In this document: one piece after another, positions 62,991 through 64,000 of the stretch
Layout of the letters: each line of letters opens with the position of its first letter
How positions within the stretch are numbered: position 1 is the first letter of the stretch
Source of the DNA: Fasciolopsis buskii
Taxonomy: Eukaryota; Platyhelminthes; Trematoda; Plagiorchiida; Fasciolidae
NCBI GenBank assembly: GCA_008360955.1
Contig: LUCM01001907.1
Location: forward strand, 62,001 to 126,000
Reading direction: 5' to 3'
DNA length: 64,000 nt
Translations under genes and position numbers: made by a program
Notes under the pieces: generated by a model
Seen by the model: only the letters and a program-made list of their open reading frames with translations
Told to the model about the DNA's origin: nothing
Database searches by the model: none

Positions 62991-64000
62991 CATAGTACGG
63001 CATGAGTTCTACGGATTGCCGAAATAATCTAATTAATGGTAATAAAAACCCAAAATGTACCTGGCTATAGAATTTCATCAGATAACTGAAGATTGGCCCA
63101 TTGATTGTAAGTGAGAAATCGGTAAATCATACTTAACCCAACGTGAAATACTATAATAAGAAAGCAAGCTAGGGTGGGTTGCCAAAGTGTTATTCACTCT
63201 TTATTCATAACTTATGTTTGATTAAATGGAGCAGACCTTCCGCATGGACCTAAAATGTCTGGCCAATCGGCACACCAGAACTTATTTACTAGGTAGAAAG
63301 GAAATCATTTAAAAAGAACATTTGTGTTGTGGTCTCTTAACGAATGAATGTCAACCCACATATTAATTAACAGCGCAATTGAATACCCCCAACTTGTTGA
63401 TCCATAAAATCGTTTTTGGTTTTACGTGATAGACCAACATGTCGAAGGTCAATAGCATGCACAATCGCGAGATCATAAATGACGGTTTGAATTTCATAGT
63501 GCGCATTAAAAAACAATGGGGTTTGAGAGATGACGTAATTTCATGCCTGACCACACAGGGCTTGTCTGTTTGTTTTCTTCCGTCTAATGACCGCATGTGG
63601 GCTTTGCCTGCATGACAATGATCTAGCCCGATCTCGTCCACACCGTCCTTCCCTGTGGAAGAGAGAACTGCACCCCCCTCATAAAACTGAACAGACACAC
63701 ATCTGATCGAATCTGTTGAGAGCAAGGGTGTAAAATTCATTTCGACAAGACAGGTTGACAGCTTGTGTGGCTTTAGGCATTATTATCACATATCCCATCA
63801 ACATCGGCCTGGCCGTCGTCACCTTCACTGCCATCGTCATCATCATCGTCATCATCCGCGTTCCCATCTTTTCAACACCACTTCGTTCCACAGATCAGCC
63901 GATGCTGTTTTATGGCATCAAACCGAACGCATCATTGTCCAGTTGAGACTGGTATGCGCAAAGCAGTTACTGCCTTTCGCAGTTCAGTTTCGGCATCAAC
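62991..64000. other. Unassigned, with imperfect (ATC)n at about 63815-63858
   Basis: The trinucleotide patch gives runs of I/V/T and M/T in frames crossing it. A 125-codon minus-strand frame (63363-63740) has no recognisable domain or splice signals. Confidence 0.35.

Noticed and set aside
1..64000. CRISPR arrays, rRNA genes, bacterial operons, viral or toxin genes
   Set aside because: No regularly spaced repeat-spacer pattern, no rRNA-like conserved stretch, no dense reading frames and no viral or toxin motif were seen.

Overview
The window reads as a stretch of a large, repeat-rich eukaryotic nuclear genome, most likely a digenean trematode (fluke). Reasons: there are no long or dense reading frames; spliceosomal signals and AATAAA sites sit next to short open segments; the base composition is moderate, not strongly AT-rich as in Schistosoma; and the repeats are decayed RTE-type and CR1/Jockey-type LINE relics, tRNA-derived SINE heads, many dinucleotide microsatellites, and a tandem repeat whose every unit carries a hammerhead ribozyme, as in Schistosoma Sm-alpha and animal retrozymes. 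The species assignment is an inference. GC content was judged by eye, not counted.

Layout. 0.5-1.3 kb: the probable 3' end of a minus-strand gene (two exons, stop codon, AATAAA). 1.3-18.6 kb: mostly unassigned sequence with microsatellites, a weak tRNA-like piece at 9.9 kb and four weak candidate genes or exons; one at 15.3 kb resembles a Hairy/E(spl) Orange domain. 18.6-19.65 kb: three 313-bp tandem units plus a partial fourth, each full unit with a complete type I hammerhead ribozyme core. 20.5 kb: a LINE-like 3' end. 26.1-26.7 kb: two SINE copies head to head (an 88-bp inverted repeat around a tRNA-like head) followed by a (TTG)23 tract. 29.7-30.6 kb: two minus-strand open segments bounded by good splice signals. 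37.6-38.1 kb: a CR1/Jockey-type reverse-transcriptase relic. 42.05 kb: a tRNA-Phe-like element with an intact acceptor stem. 45.3-48.3 kb: two more minus-strand candidate exons. 51.4-53.45 kb: a long decayed RTE-type LINE (endonuclease, linker, partial reverse transcriptase). 54.0 and 60.7 kb: further tRNA-derived heads. 58.1-58.5 kb: a plus-strand candidate gene start with two very short introns. 62.8 kb: another minus-strand candidate exon.

No protein-coding gene could be named with confidence. The exon calls rest on splice signals and open frames, not recognised products, and are scored low; chance open segments are common in a window this size. The repeats and the ribozyme array are much better supported. 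The standout is the hammerhead array at 18.6-19.6 kb: if transcribed, it is predicted to self-cleave into 313-nt monomers that could become circular RNAs, in the manner of retrozymes.
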